DNA from: Peribacillus frigoritolerans
GTDB taxonomy: Bacteria > Bacillota > Bacilli > Bacillales > DSM-1321
Assembly: GCF_040250305.1 (NCBI RefSeq)
Contig: NZ_CP158190.1
Span: 4,620,001 to 4,684,000, forward strand
Length of the DNA: 64,000 nucleotides
Direction of reading: 5' to 3'
The notes beneath the pieces are model-generated. The model did no database searches, was not told the DNA's origin, and saw only the letters and a program-made list of their open reading frames with translations. Below, piece after piece: positions 1 through 8,148 of the stretch (within the stretch, counting starts at the first letter, position 1; each line of letters begins with the position of its first letter). The translations under genes and the position numbers were made by a program.

Positions 1-958
1 AATCGAGCGGATTAAATAAATCCAGATCAACAATATATTTAGGCCGGCGTTTGGATTCATTATAGATTTTACCGATATATTCCCCAATCAAGCCGACAGC
101 AATCAACTGCAGTCCGCCGATCAACCATATGGAGGTGATTAATGAGGTCCAACCAGTTTCGGTCTGTCCATAAAACTTTAACCATAAAAAGTAAGACCCA
201 AAGAGTAAGCTAATGAAAAAGGAAAGACATCCTAGCCATAATACAAGCCGGATCGGTGTAACCGAAAAGGAAGTAATGCCATCAAGCGCAAAAGCAACCA
301 TTTTCTTAAATGGATATTTCGTTTCACCGGCCAATCTTTCTTTTCGGTCATAATAAACATTGTCCGTCTTAAACCCAATGAGCGGAACAATCCCCCGTAA
401 AAATAGATTCGTTTCATCAAATCGTTCCAACTCCGCGATTGCCCTTTTGCTCATTAGCCGGAAATCGGCATGATTATAGACAAGGTTAACCCCCATCTTA
501 TTCATCAATTTATAAAAACCAGTTGCAGAGGTTCGCTTAAAAAAAGAATCAAGGTCCCTTTTCTGGCGGACACCATATACGATTTCACATCCTTCATTGA
601 ATTTCCGAATGAATTCAGGGATGACTTGAATATCATCCTGTAAATCTGCATCAATGGAAATCACACAATCCGAGGCTTCCTTGGCTGTAAACAAACCTGC
701 CAGGAGTGCATTTTGATGTCCTGCATTCCGGGAAAGCTTTAGCCCGCGAACAAATTCATTATTGATCGTTTCCTTATAAATGATCTTCCAAGTTTGATCT
801 TTGCTTCCATCATCAACCAGCAGAATTTTACTTTGACCAGAAACAACGTTTTCTTCGACTAATCCCCTCATCAATCCACAAAGCTGGGAAATGGTATCCT
901 GCAAAACGCTTTCTTCGTTATAACAAGGTACAACAATCGTTACTATCGGTGAATTCAT
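1..958 (-). CDS. ykoT: Family 2 glycosyltransferase, membrane-anchored (YkoT/GtrB-like), 3' end cut by window edge
   Basis: Starts at ATG 956-958 behind a GGGGGG-type ribosome site; about 319 residues are visible before the window edge and no stop is reached. The GT-A fold signature is clear: VVPCYNEE near residue 9, DDGS near 50 and the DAD metal/nucleotide motif near 105. Two C-terminal membrane helices follow (about residues 235-260 and 270-290). Proteins of this DPMS/GtrB type transfer a sugar from a nucleotide donor to undecaprenyl phosphate on the cytoplasmic face. It lies 15 bp downstream of the YkoS-like gene on the same strand, as ykoS-ykoT do in B. subtilis, so the two probably work together on a lipid-linked sugar. 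The sugar is unknown. Confidence 0.85.
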   Translation of the reverse strand, partial: MNSPIVTIVVPCYNEESVLQDTISQLCGLMRGLVEENVVSGQSKILLVDDGSKDQTWKIIYKETINNEFVRGLKLSRNAGHQNALLAGLFTAKEASDCVISIDADLQDDIQVIPEFIRKFNEGCEIVYGVRQKRDLDSFFKRTSATGFYKLMNKMGVNLVYNHADFRLMSKRAIAELERFDETNLFLRGIVPLIGFKTDNVYYDRKERLAGETKYPFKKMVAFALDGITSFSVTPIRLVLWLGCLSFFISLLFGSYFLWLKFYGQTETGWTSLITSIWLIGGLQLIAVGLIGEYIGKIYNESKRRPKYIVDLDLFNPLD

Positions 959-973
959 TCAATTCCCCCCTTT

Positions 974-2644
974 TCACATGACTCTGTATAAATAAATTTT
1001 CCATACGCTTCCTTTTTCCGTGAAAACCTTATCTAGCACCAATCCGTTTTCTTTCGCGTTGTTGATTGGGATGGCAGAAAATATATACTTGCCGCCTAAT
1101 CCTTTAAACGCATCCATTTTAAGGTCCAAATTTTCCAGCTCTTTCTTCGAGCCTTTCTTGAACATATAATGCTTCCCAAGCTCATCGGTAAATAGGTAAC
1201 AACGTCCTCCCCATTCATCAAAGTAGATTTTGATGTTTTTATTCTTAGCCAATTCGTTTTCAATTATTTGACGAAATTGATGTTTGTAAGAAAGCGGATA
1301 GAAATTGTTATAGCTATCGAGCGTGTAAAATCCATTAAATTGTGCGATTGCAGGATGCAGCCCAATGCTAGCAACACGATACTCTTCCTGTGGACGGTCA
1401 ATATGATCTTTTATTTCTTGAAAAAGGCTTTCTGAATAGAACTCTTTGAAAGATGGTTTTTTATTATGAGTGATTTCTTCATTGAAACCCATTAAAATCA
1501 TTATTTGAACGGCGATGAAAATAGAAAGGGTTTTCTTAGCATAGTCGCTGTGTTCCCAAATGATTTTTATCGCGAGGGCAAACCCCAAGTAAATCACCAT
1601 CGGCCTTAAAAAGTGAAATCTGGCAAAATTAAAAGTATCCAAGGTGTGAAACCTTTCCGTCAAAGGAAGCCATCCTTTATAAAACCAAAATGCGTACCAC
1701 GCTGAGAGCATAAAATTCAAGCTGAATAAAAAAACATATACCTTTTCCTGTCTCCACAGTTTTTTGGTCAGAATGATATAAAGGGCAAAGACTGTAATCG
1801 GCAGGATGATAAGCGCATGTACAGTCATGACATGCGTATGTCCAAGAACGAAATTTTTGAAAGTAAGCTGTATGACCCAATCGAGCGGCAGCCTAGCGTG
1901 AAAATATTCATCTCTACTATTTGGCTCCGAATCAAAAATGAATGAAGACACCAAACGATACTCCACCAAGCCAAAAATGAAGGTCATGTACACGATCGAA
2001 AGAAGGAACGTTATATTCCACCCTTTTCTCCTGATCACATCCGTTAGCCAAAGAAAGCCCATTGCAACAAGGAAAAAGAAAAAACCAAGCACGATGCTTG
2101 AATAAAGCGGTAATAGTGTAAGGACCAAATAATTCTTCCACGAATGGTCCTTGCTGCGAATATTCAAAAAAGCCCAAAGTGCAAGCGGCATCCCAAGTGT
2201 ACTGAGCATTCCCGATGGCCAAAATGGGGTAAGGGCAAAGGCCAAGGATGTTCCAACCCTTATCCAACCTGATTGGCTTCCTGTAACCAAATGTTTCTTT
2301 AATAAGATATACATACCCAAGAATGCAATAAATCTTGTTAATGCCTGGCTTATTGCATATGCAACCATTGTCGGAAAAAGTGAATGAAGCCACACGATAA
2401 TACTGAACTCACTGCCAAAGGCATTTCGGGGCAGACCATTCATGATTTGGGGGATTTTGGCGTCTATCGCACCGAATAGCTCACCGCTTTCTGAAAGGAC
2501 TTTATACCAGGCAAGGTTGGAATCTAAATTATCATGTACGCGAATATGCGCATTTTCTCCAAGGATGAATAAAGGAGAAAGATATAAAACAATGACGAGT
2601 AAGGCAAAAAGGATTTGTTTTCTCTCTTGTTTTTCAATTGGCAA
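974..2644 (-). CDS. ykoS: YkoS-like polytopic membrane protein (DUF6044)
   Basis: A protein of about 556 residues with roughly ten or more membrane segments, an acidic-basic extracellular loop early on (HVRDNLDSN-like) and a soluble C-terminal domain of about 150 residues. This resembles the GT-C-like layout of YfhO/YkoS proteins. I place the start at TTG 2642-2644: an AGAGGTG ribosome site sits about 7 nt upstream, while the longer reading frame begins at a TTG near 2692 with no ribosome site. It directly precedes the YkoT-like glycosyltransferase, which may make the polyprenyl-linked sugar this protein uses. The YkoS identity rests on family resemblance and gene order; the acceptor is not known. 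Confidence 0.7.
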   Translation of the reverse strand: MPIEKQERKQILFALLVIVLYLSPLFILGENAHIRVHDNLDSNLAWYKVLSESGELFGAIDAKIPQIMNGLPRNAFGSEFSIIVWLHSLFPTMVAYAISQALTRFIAFLGMYILLKKHLVTGSQSGWIRVGTSLAFALTPFWPSGMLSTLGMPLALWAFLNIRSKDHSWKNYLVLTLLPLYSSIVLGFFFFLVAMGFLWLTDVIRRKGWNITFLLSIVYMTFIFGLVEYRLVSSFIFDSEPNSRDEYFHARLPLDWVIQLTFKNFVLGHTHVMTVHALIILPITVFALYIILTKKLWRQEKVYVFLFSLNFMLSAWYAFWFYKGWLPLTERFHTLDTFNFARFHFLRPMVIYLGFALAIKIIWEHSDYAKKTLSIFIAVQIMILMGFNEEITHNKKPSFKEFYSESLFQEIKDHIDRPQEEYRVASIGLHPAIAQFNGFYTLDSYNNFYPLSYKHQFRQIIENELAKNKNIKIYFDEWGGRCYLFTDELGKHYMFKKGSKKELENLDLKMDAFKGLGGKYIFSAIPINNAKENGLVLDKVFTEKGSVWKIYLYRVM

Positions 2645-2815
2645 AATATACACCTCTTGACCAAATTCATATATCCATAATATTTGCTTCAAAGGTAAAT
2701 CTATTCTTTTTCAGGGATTTATTTTAACCTTTTTTGATATAGGTCAACCAATGGCCACATAAAATGAAGGGTAGAACAAAAAGCGTATAAAAGAACCTTA
2801 AAAAGGGGCTGGGCT

Positions 2816-3676
2816 ATGATAAAGAAAGCGGTGATTCCAGCAGCCGGTTTAGGAACACGATTTTTACCTGCTACGAAAGCTCAACCAAAGGAAATGCTGC
2901 CGATTGTCGATAAGCCGACCATTCAATATATTATCGAGGAAGCGGTTCAATCAGGGATTACAGATATTATCATCGTTACGGGTAAAAACAAACGTGCCAT
3001 TGAAGATCATTTCGATAAATCCATTGAACTAGAAATGCTTCTGCAAATGAAAGGTCAAAATGAGCTGCTTAAGATCGTGGAGAACATTTCCAACATGGTG
3101 GATATCCACTATGTAAGACAAAAGGAGCCTTTAGGTCTGGGCCACGCAGTATTATGTGCCAAAACTTTTATCGGAGACGAACCTTTTGCCGTCCTGTTAG
3201 GGGATGATATCGTGGATAGCCAGGTTCCAGCTTTGAAGCAGTTAATGGAGCGGTATAACAAGGTTCAAGCGAGCATTATCGGATGTAAGGAAGTGTCACC
3301 TGCCGATGTCTCCAAGTATGGGATCGTAAATTTCCAAGAACGATATGAGGATTTATTTCTGGTAAGAAACTTAGTGGAAAAGCCTAAAGTGGAGGATGCA
3401 CCTTCAACACAGGCGATTATTGGCCGATATATTTTATCACCTGAGATTTTTGAAATCCTTGAAACCGTACAGCCCGATCGGAAGGGGGAGATCCAGCTTA
3501 CCGAAGCTTTAGACCTTTTGTTAGAAAAGGAACCATTATACTCGTATATCATCGAAGGAAATCGATATGACGTCGGCGATAAATTCGGCTTCCTTCAAGC
3601 TTCAATAGATTTCGCCATGAAACGACCTGAACTTCGTGATCAGCTAATATCATATTTAAGGCAGCTGTTCCCTTAA
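2816..3676 (+). CDS. gtaB: UTP--glucose-1-phosphate uridylyltransferase
   Basis: A 286-residue pyrophosphorylase that makes UDP-glucose from UTP and glucose-1-phosphate, feeding teichoic acid, glycolipid and polysaccharide synthesis. The nucleotide-binding signature GLGTRFLPATKA is at residues 11-22, followed by PKEMLPIVDKP. The GDD near residue 126 and the VEKP motif near 190 fit the GalU/GtaB family, as does the length. The ATG follows a GGGG-containing ribosome site. It diverges from the ykoST pair. B. subtilis has paralogues (GtaB, YngB, YtdA), so the exact orthologue is less certain than the activity. Confidence 0.92.
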   Translation: MIKKAVIPAAGLGTRFLPATKAQPKEMLPIVDKPTIQYIIEEAVQSGITDIIIVTGKNKRAIEDHFDKSIELEMLLQMKGQNELLKIVENISNMVDIHYVRQKEPLGLGHAVLCAKTFIGDEPFAVLLGDDIVDSQVPALKQLMERYNKVQASIIGCKEVSPADVSKYGIVNFQERYEDLFLVRNLVEKPKVEDAPSTQAIIGRYILSPEIFEILETVQPDRKGEIQLTEALDLLLEKEPLYSYIIEGNRYDVGDKFGFLQASIDFAMKRPELRDQLISYLRQLFP

Positions 3677-3692
3677 TCAAGTATATAACCAA

Positions 3693-3722
3693 CGCCCAAT
3701 TGCCTAGAGGTGACTGGGCTAT
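3693..3722 (+). terminator. Weak terminator after gtaB
   Basis: A stem of GCCCA-TTGCC against GGTGA-TGGGC with one internal mismatch and two wobble pairs lies 17 bp past the gtaB stop. The following T-run is poor, so termination here is uncertain. Confidence 0.35.
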
Positions 3723-3931
3723 TTCCACATTGGATTCACCCCTTTGGTGGTAACATTTCCACGTACCATAATCTCTAAGCTAAATATAACTGTCTTTTAT
3801 CAATGCTTCCATGAAATGTAAATGCAAGTGAAAATGTTGGACAAAGAAAGAATAATTTATTAAAAGTGAGGTTATGTTGATAACGTATCCTTCATTATTT
3901 ATCCAAAAACTATATTCAGAAAGGGTTGTAC

Positions 3932-4075
3932 ATGCATAAAAAAACTAATAATCCAATAATATCAGATGAATTCTTAGATCAAGTGGTTAAGGAAATCAAT
4001 GCAGAATTTGGCGGCCCCATTAATGAAAAAAATGATCGTTTCCAACATAGGGACGATGAAGAAAGAAGAAGTTAA
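3932..4075 (+). CDS. Small hydrophilic protein, 47 residues, unknown
   Basis: ATG 3932 follows an AAAGGG ribosome site by about 7 nt and opens a 47-codon frame ending at TAA 4073-4075. The peptide starts MHKKTNNPIISDEF and ends in a charged DDEERRS tail. It has no membrane segment or cysteine. A clean Rho-independent terminator lies 37 bp downstream, and this combination of ribosome site and terminator is why I call it a gene. I do not recognise a family. Confidence 0.55.
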   Translation: MHKKTNNPIISDEFLDQVVKEINAEFGGPINEKNDRFQHRDDEERRS

Positions 4076-4111
4076 ATCCCCCATCATTAAATCTAAAGCT
4101 TTCCTGAAAAA

Positions 4112-4140
4112 TTCTGGCTCTATTCAGCCAGAGTTTTTTT
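4112..4140 (+). terminator. Rho-independent terminator
   Basis: TCTGGCT at 4113-4119 pairs with AGCCAGA at 4126-4132 across a 6-nt loop, followed by a run of T. It closes the 47-residue small gene. Confidence 0.8.
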
Positions 4141-4349
4141 ATGGCTATCTTAAGTAGCTTTTTTTCTTCATAGAATTATCCGCCCTTTCTTTAACGACTT
4201 GTCCAAACCAATTTAGCTGATCCTCATAGAATGATTACATGTAATTATTTTAAAGAAAGGGGAAAAACCACATTGAGCCACGCTGATGATGGACATCACT
4301 CTCGGGATAATCAGCAAGACGATGTTCAGCATGGAATTCAAGGATGGGT

Positions 4350-4590
4350 ATGAAATTGTTGGAAACCGCTTTAAGAATTCAAGCCAAGCTTTTCAGTGAA
4401 GTGAATAGCATAATCGGTCACGGGACCCCCAAGCCTGAAGACTTCATGAAATTACCATACACTCAAAATATCATTCATGAAACACTTCGCCTTGACCATC
4501 ATGAAGTAACCCCCCTTCCATCCCTTACACTCAGACCCAAGAGTGGACTGCGCATGGTGATAGAAGAAAGAGATGCAGAAGCCTTCGAAC
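4350..4590 (+). pseudogene. Cytochrome P450 remnant with the haem-binding core deleted
   Basis: The frame at 4344-4610 carries two P450 pieces fused in frame. The first (about residues 14-46) reads like the J'/K helix region: FSEVNSIIGHGTPKPEDF followed by KLPYTQNIIHETLRL, with the invariant ExxR. The second (about residues 56-75) resembles the extreme P450 C-terminus: PLPSLTLRPKSGLRMV. The roughly 100 residues expected between them, including the Cys-ligand loop, are missing, as is everything before the J' helix. No ribosome site precedes the frame. This is the decayed tail of a P450 gene and cannot bind haem. Confidence 0.7.
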
Positions 4591-4659
4591 CTGGCGCATC
4601 CAATTTTTGAAGTAGGCTCTTTTCGTAAAGATTGTTGTTTTTAAAACGAAACTATTTAA

Positions 4660-4787
4660 GGTTGATTGGAGCGGAAGTGCGAGACTCCTGCGGGAGCAGC
4701 GGGACAGGTGAGACCCCACAGGCGTTTACGCCGAGGAGGCTCACCGCCCGCCCCGCGGAAAGCGAGCATCTGGAGGGGAAATCAACC
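4660..4787 (+). repeat. GC-rich dispersed repeat (family A), full copy with terminal inverted repeats
   Basis: A 128-bp block, far richer in GC than its surroundings, is bounded by GGTTGATT (4660-4667) and AATCAACC (4780-4787). Inside are complementary stretches (CTCCTGCGGG, CCCGCCCCGCGG, GGTGAGACC against GGAGGCTCACC) that would fold into a long structure. A shortened relative lies at 52977-53079. Blocks like this are common in Bacillaceae intergenic DNA. Short reading frames crossing it are not genes. Confidence 0.8.
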
Positions 4788-4935
4788 ACACCGCACTACT
4801 TAGTAAATAGCAACAAAGTATGCGAAAACAGCTTTGAAGTAAAAAGAATGATCTCATATAAACATAACATTCGTATTGGTTCGATTAACGCCTAAGACTG
4901 AGTGGCCTATTCTTTTAGAAAGGAGGGATGAAAAA

Positions 4936-5109
4936 ATGTATATGCTCCATTCACCACGGAAGGGAATCATCCACACTGAATTGCACTATTTAGGGATGGC
5001 CTCGCAGGTATATACCGGTTATTTGGAATTTCTAAGCGAAATTGAACCAATACAAGAAACCGAATACCTACAGCCGCCCCCTCTCCCCTTTTTATATGAA
5101 AACGGATAG
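4936..5109 (+). CDS. Small protein, 57 residues, unknown
   Basis: ATG 4936 sits 8 nt after a full AAAGGAGGG ribosome site and opens a 57-codon frame ending in a Pro-rich tail (LQPPPLPFLYENG). A strong terminator follows at 5151. The peptide begins MYMLHSPRKGIIHTEL and has no evident membrane helix. Ribosome site, frame and terminator make this a likely real gene; function unknown. Confidence 0.6.
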   Translation: MYMLHSPRKGIIHTELHYLGMASQVYTGYLEFLSEIEPIQETEYLQPPPLPFLYENG

Positions 5110-5150
5110 TCTCGTTAGCTTCTCCCGCTTCGTACCTTATATTAAAAGAA

Positions 5151-5177
5151 AAACCGACCTTAAATGGTCGGTTTTTT
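5151..5177 (+). terminator. Rho-independent terminator
   Basis: AAACCGACC pairs with GGTCGGTTT around a TTAAAT loop, ending in TTTTTT. It is placed to close the 57-residue gene and may also serve the opposite-strand small gene. Confidence 0.8.
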
Positions 5178-5197
5178 GTTATTCTGCAGTATGTTCC

Positions 5198-5320
5198 TTA
5201 CCCCTTGCCCCCGCAGCCGCAAATGCTGGCTCCAACAATCACTAATAGGATAAACAAAATGCTATAAAGAAGAAGCGTCCGCCAATTCCAAAACCGCCAT
5301 CTATCCATTTCCTTATCCAT
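5198..5320 (-). CDS. Small single-span membrane peptide, 40 residues (YjcZ-like)
   Basis: The reverse strand from ATG 5318-5320 encodes 40 residues: a Trp-rich, charged head (MDKEMDRWRFWNWR), one hydrophobic span ending VIVGASICGCGG, and a short basic tail. The ILLVIVGA core resembles the YjcZ family of tiny sporulation-associated membrane proteins. No strong ribosome site precedes either of the two possible ATG codons, so expression is uncertain. Confidence 0.45.
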   Translation of the reverse strand: MDKEMDRWRFWNWRTLLLYSILFILLVIVGASICGCGGKG

Positions 5321-5602
5321 TTTTATTGAAGGACTTGAACTGATTACATCATCATATTCACTACCAAACAAATGCCATTAATAATGGAATTAAACAGAAT
5401 TATTTTTCTCTCCTTTCAATATGTATTTTAAAGAATGCAGAATTGCCTAGCGCTATTCGTTAAATTAAATTCGATTCCAGCCCTAAAAAATCACCTATCA
5501 GTTTTTTCCTTTGATTCATTTCATAAAATCCAAATATATTAAGATAATAAAAACTATTCCATCTTTGCTGATTAGAAATCTATTCCAGTTTACCTGCCTA
5601 AA

Positions 5603-5663
5603 TTGACATTTTTCCGATTCATGATATATTAATATAGTACTTTAGTACGTGAAAGCGTTCAAT
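5603..5663 (+). promoter_or_regulatory. SigA promoter with overlapping inverted repeat and candidate cre site
   Basis: TTGACA (5603-5608) and TATATT (5625-5630) are 16 bp apart. Just downstream is the perfect inverted repeat GTACT-TT-AGTAC (5637-5648), then TGAAAGCGTTCAAT (5650-5663), which matches 12 of 14 positions of the CcpA cre consensus. A cre site at about +13 would be a roadblock-type repression site for the permease gene that follows. Confidence 0.6.
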
Positions 5664-5716
5664 AATAGAAGAACTTCCTAGTTTTACTGATAGACTATTT
5701 TATTAAAAGGAAAGGC

Positions 5717-7057
5717 ATGAATAAAATGGAGAAGACTCATCAAGATTTAAAAAAGGGCCTATTGCCGAGGCATGTCCAGTTCATTGCTTTAGCCGGAATG
5801 ATAGGAACCGGGATTTTTAAGGGGAGTTCCGATACATTAAATATGGCAGGTCCAAGTGTTGTAATAGCTTATTTAATAGGGGGGCTATTGTTATTTATTG
5901 TAATGGCCGCATTAGGGGAGATGGCAACCGCTTTTCCAAATTTAAATGTACAGCATCTCATTAATAAAGCTTTTGGGTTTCAACTATCCTTCATTGTCGG
6001 ATGGCTCTATTGGTTCAATTGGATTATCGTAATCATTGTTGAAATAGTCGCAGCCGGCAGTTTTCTACAATATTGGTTTCCTACAGTACCATTATGGCTG
6101 TTAAGCATACTTTGCGCTTCAGTAATAATAGGAATTAATTTGTTTCAAGTAAAATACTATGGAGAACTCGAATTTTGGTTTGCAGGAATTAAAATAATAA
6201 CCTTAATTGCCTTTATTATTTTAGGAGCTTTGATCATGCTAGGACTTTTTCCTAGTTCGGCTTCATTTTCTAATTACACGGTACATGGTGGTTTTTTCCC
6301 CCAAGGAATTGACGGAATGTTAAGTGCACTTTTAGTGGTAATGTTTTCATATGGGGGTGCAGAATTAATTGGTGTAGCCGTCACGGAAACAAAAGATAGT
6401 CAGCGAGTCATACCAAAAATCATTAAAGGAACAGTATGGCGGGTGATTCTTTTCTATGTCTTGCCGATACTTATTATTTGCGGGGTAATACCTTGGGACC
6501 AAGTAAGCACTGAAGTAAGTCCTTTCGTTCAGGTTTTCAGCTTATCGGGTCTTCCCGGAGCCGCCGATATCATGAATTTCGTTCTTTTAACCGCTGTCTT
6601 ATCAGCTGCAAATTCAGGTATATACGCTACCTCAAGGACACTGTTCACTCTTTCCCAGAACGGGGAAGCGCCCAAGGCATTTTTAAAAACAACGAAAAAG
6701 GGTATTCCGCTTAATGGTATATTTTTAACTACATTATGCATATTGGCTGGTGTGTTTTTATCCTATTTGTATCCCGACCTGATTTTAAGCTACCTTATGG
6801 CCATTCCTGGATTCACGGTTTTATTATTATGGATCAGTATTTGTTCCGCGCAATTGAAGCTGCGTAAGCAATACATTGGCAAACCAGGATTCCGGGTAAA
6901 ATGGTACCCATATTCAACTATATTAGCCATCACGGCATTAAGCATTATCTTTTTGGCATTTCTCTTTAATAAGCAAAACATCATTGGGACCACAGTATGT
7001 CTTGTCACATTAGTGATATTTATCCTTCTTTCTTTTATTGTCAAACAAAAAAAATAA
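5717..7057 (+). CDS. Amino acid permease, APC superfamily
   Basis: A 446-residue protein with about 12 membrane segments. It opens with the APC signature: a short cytoplasmic Lys-rich head, then QFIALAGMIGTGIFKGSS (helix 1 with the GTGIF break). The EMATAFP stretch near residue 72 also fits amino acid transporters of the AAT type, which import amino acids by proton symport. The ATG has an AAAAGGAAAGG ribosome site. It stands alone between its own promoter/cre region and a strong hairpin terminator. Substrate cannot be read from the sequence. Confidence 0.85.
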   Translation: MNKMEKTHQDLKKGLLPRHVQFIALAGMIGTGIFKGSSDTLNMAGPSVVIAYLIGGLLLFIVMAALGEMATAFPNLNVQHLINKAFGFQLSFIVGWLYWFNWIIVIIVEIVAAGSFLQYWFPTVPLWLLSILCASVIIGINLFQVKYYGELEFWFAGIKIITLIAFIILGALIMLGLFPSSASFSNYTVHGGFFPQGIDGMLSALLVVMFSYGGAELIGVAVTETKDSQRVIPKIIKGTVWRVILFYVLPILIICGVIPWDQVSTEVSPFVQVFSLSGLPGAADIMNFVLLTAVLSAANSGIYATSRTLFTLSQNGEAPKAFLKTTKKGIPLNGIFLTTLCILAGVFLSYLYPDLILSYLMAIPGFTVLLLWISICSAQLKLRKQYIGKPGFRVKWYPYSTILAITALSIIFLAFLFNKQNIIGTTVCLVTLVIFILLSFIVKQKK

Positions 7058-7092
7058 AAATATTATCCCCCCCTGACTTTAATAGGGACTTC

Positions 7093-7140
7093 AGACTGTA
7101 GGCAAACTCGATGAAAATCAAGTTTGCCTACAGTCTTTTT
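7093..7140 (+). terminator. Long perfect hairpin terminator (hairpin family C)
   Basis: A 16-bp perfect stem (7093-7108 with 7121-7136, core GTAGGCAAACT) and a 12-nt loop lead into TTTTT. It ends the permease gene. Nearly the same stem and loop recur inverted at 57614-57656, so this is also a dispersed repeat. Confidence 0.85.
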
Positions 7141-7206
7141 AGTGCTAGAACAATTTGAACGTCGACCATGATTTTAAAACAAACTTGGGTTACGCCTTTG
7201 GGGATG

Positions 7207-7340
7207 AAACCCTCTTTGGATTGAAGAAATTTGCGACACCCCTACCGAATACCTGGCTAACCGAGACCCTGCTGGATGCTTGCTTTGATGAGGCTTGGCA
7301 GACAGTCGGCGGAAAGGGAGCGGATTTCTGAAATTTATTT
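7207..7340 (+). repeat. Dispersed repeat family B, single copy
   Basis: The block from GGATTGAAGAAATTTGCGAC to GGGAGCGGATTTCTGAAAT is an inverted-orientation relative of the two tandem copies at 45661-46092. Shared landmarks are the GACAC-CCT-CCGAATA-CTGGCTA stretch, CCGAGACCC, GAGGCTTGGCAGACAGTC and GGCGGAAAGGGAGCGG. Short ORFs over this block are not genes. Confidence 0.75.
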
Positions 7341-7456
7341 CTGAAGAATAAAAGTGAAACAAATTTGGATTTAAAATACTCGTTTGCTCCATTTTCAACA
7401 TACATATGTTAAAATAACCAATGACCCAATCATCCTACAAATTAGAGGTGTGTATA

Positions 7457-8134
7457 TTGACCATATCTAAAACAAATCGATTATCACTTGTAGAGCAAGT
7501 GGTTTCCCAAATCGAATCGTTAATCGAATCAGGTGAATGGAAAATTGGAAATCAAATTCCCCCTGAAATGGATTTGATCCAACAGTTCGATGTAAGCAGA
7601 AATACATTAAGGGAAGCTGTACGATCACTTGTTTATGCAGGACTTTTAGTAACGAAACAAGGAAAGGGGACATTCGTAAGGTCATCTAGTGCCTTGGGGG
7701 CAGCATTTGAAAGAAGGATCCAGCAGTCAAGTTTATTAGAAACGTTAGAGGTCCGTCATGCCCTTGAAAGAGAGGGTGCTCAGTTAGCGGCATTAAGACG
7801 TAATCAAGAAGATATAGAACGATTGCGGTTTCATATATCAGCATGCAGTAAAGCTGCCGAAGCAAAGGATATCAAGGCTTACGAAGAAGCCGATATACAG
7901 TTGCATAAATCGATTATGGGTTCATCACATAATGATTTATTGATTGATTTGTACGAACATATGGAACACTCCCTGTATGAATCGATCCATCAGATAGTGG
8001 AGATGAGTTCTGATGTGAACTTTCATTTGAACATTCATTGCAAACTTGTAGATGCCATCATCGAACAAGATGTGAACCGGGCAATCCAAACAGTGAATGA
8101 ATACATTGCACAATTCAAAAAATCTTTAGAGTAA
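7457..8134 (+). CDS. FadR-subfamily GntR transcriptional regulator
   Basis: A 225-residue regulator. The N-terminal winged helix (about residues 10-75) has the GntR signature QIPPEMDLIQQFDVSRNTLREAVRSL. The C-terminal FCD domain is all-helical, with conserved Arg/Asp/His positions (VRHALEREGAQLAA, DIQLHKSIMGSSHND) that in this family bind a metal and an organic-acid ligand. The start is TTG 7457, six nt after AGAGGTG; the upstream ATG at 7421 has no ribosome site. It lies 14 bp before a CynX-type transporter in one operon and probably controls it. Confidence 0.88.
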   Translation: MTISKTNRLSLVEQVVSQIESLIESGEWKIGNQIPPEMDLIQQFDVSRNTLREAVRSLVYAGLLVTKQGKGTFVRSSSALGAAFERRIQQSSLLETLEVRHALEREGAQLAALRRNQEDIERLRFHISACSKAAEAKDIKAYEEADIQLHKSIMGSSHNDLLIDLYEHMEHSLYESIHQIVEMSSDVNFHLNIHCKLVDAIIEQDVNRAIQTVNEYIAQFKKSLE

Positions 8135-8148
8135 GTAAGGAGGAGATT

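Noticed and set aside
1677..2393. Reverse- and plus-strand frames inside the YkoS-like gene
   Set aside because: Alternative frames of a confident membrane-protein gene; no start signals.
4273..4353. 26-codon frame upstream of the P450 remnant with a GAAAGGGG site
   Set aside because: Very short, out of frame with the P450 pieces and no family resemblance; ribosome-like bases alone are not enough.
4632..4895. 87-codon frame across dispersed repeat A
   Set aside because: Its sequence is that of the repeat; reading frames through this GC-rich block arise from the repeat and not from selection.
7174..7405. Two reverse frames upstream of the GntR gene
   Set aside because: Both run through dispersed repeat B and have no ribosome sites.
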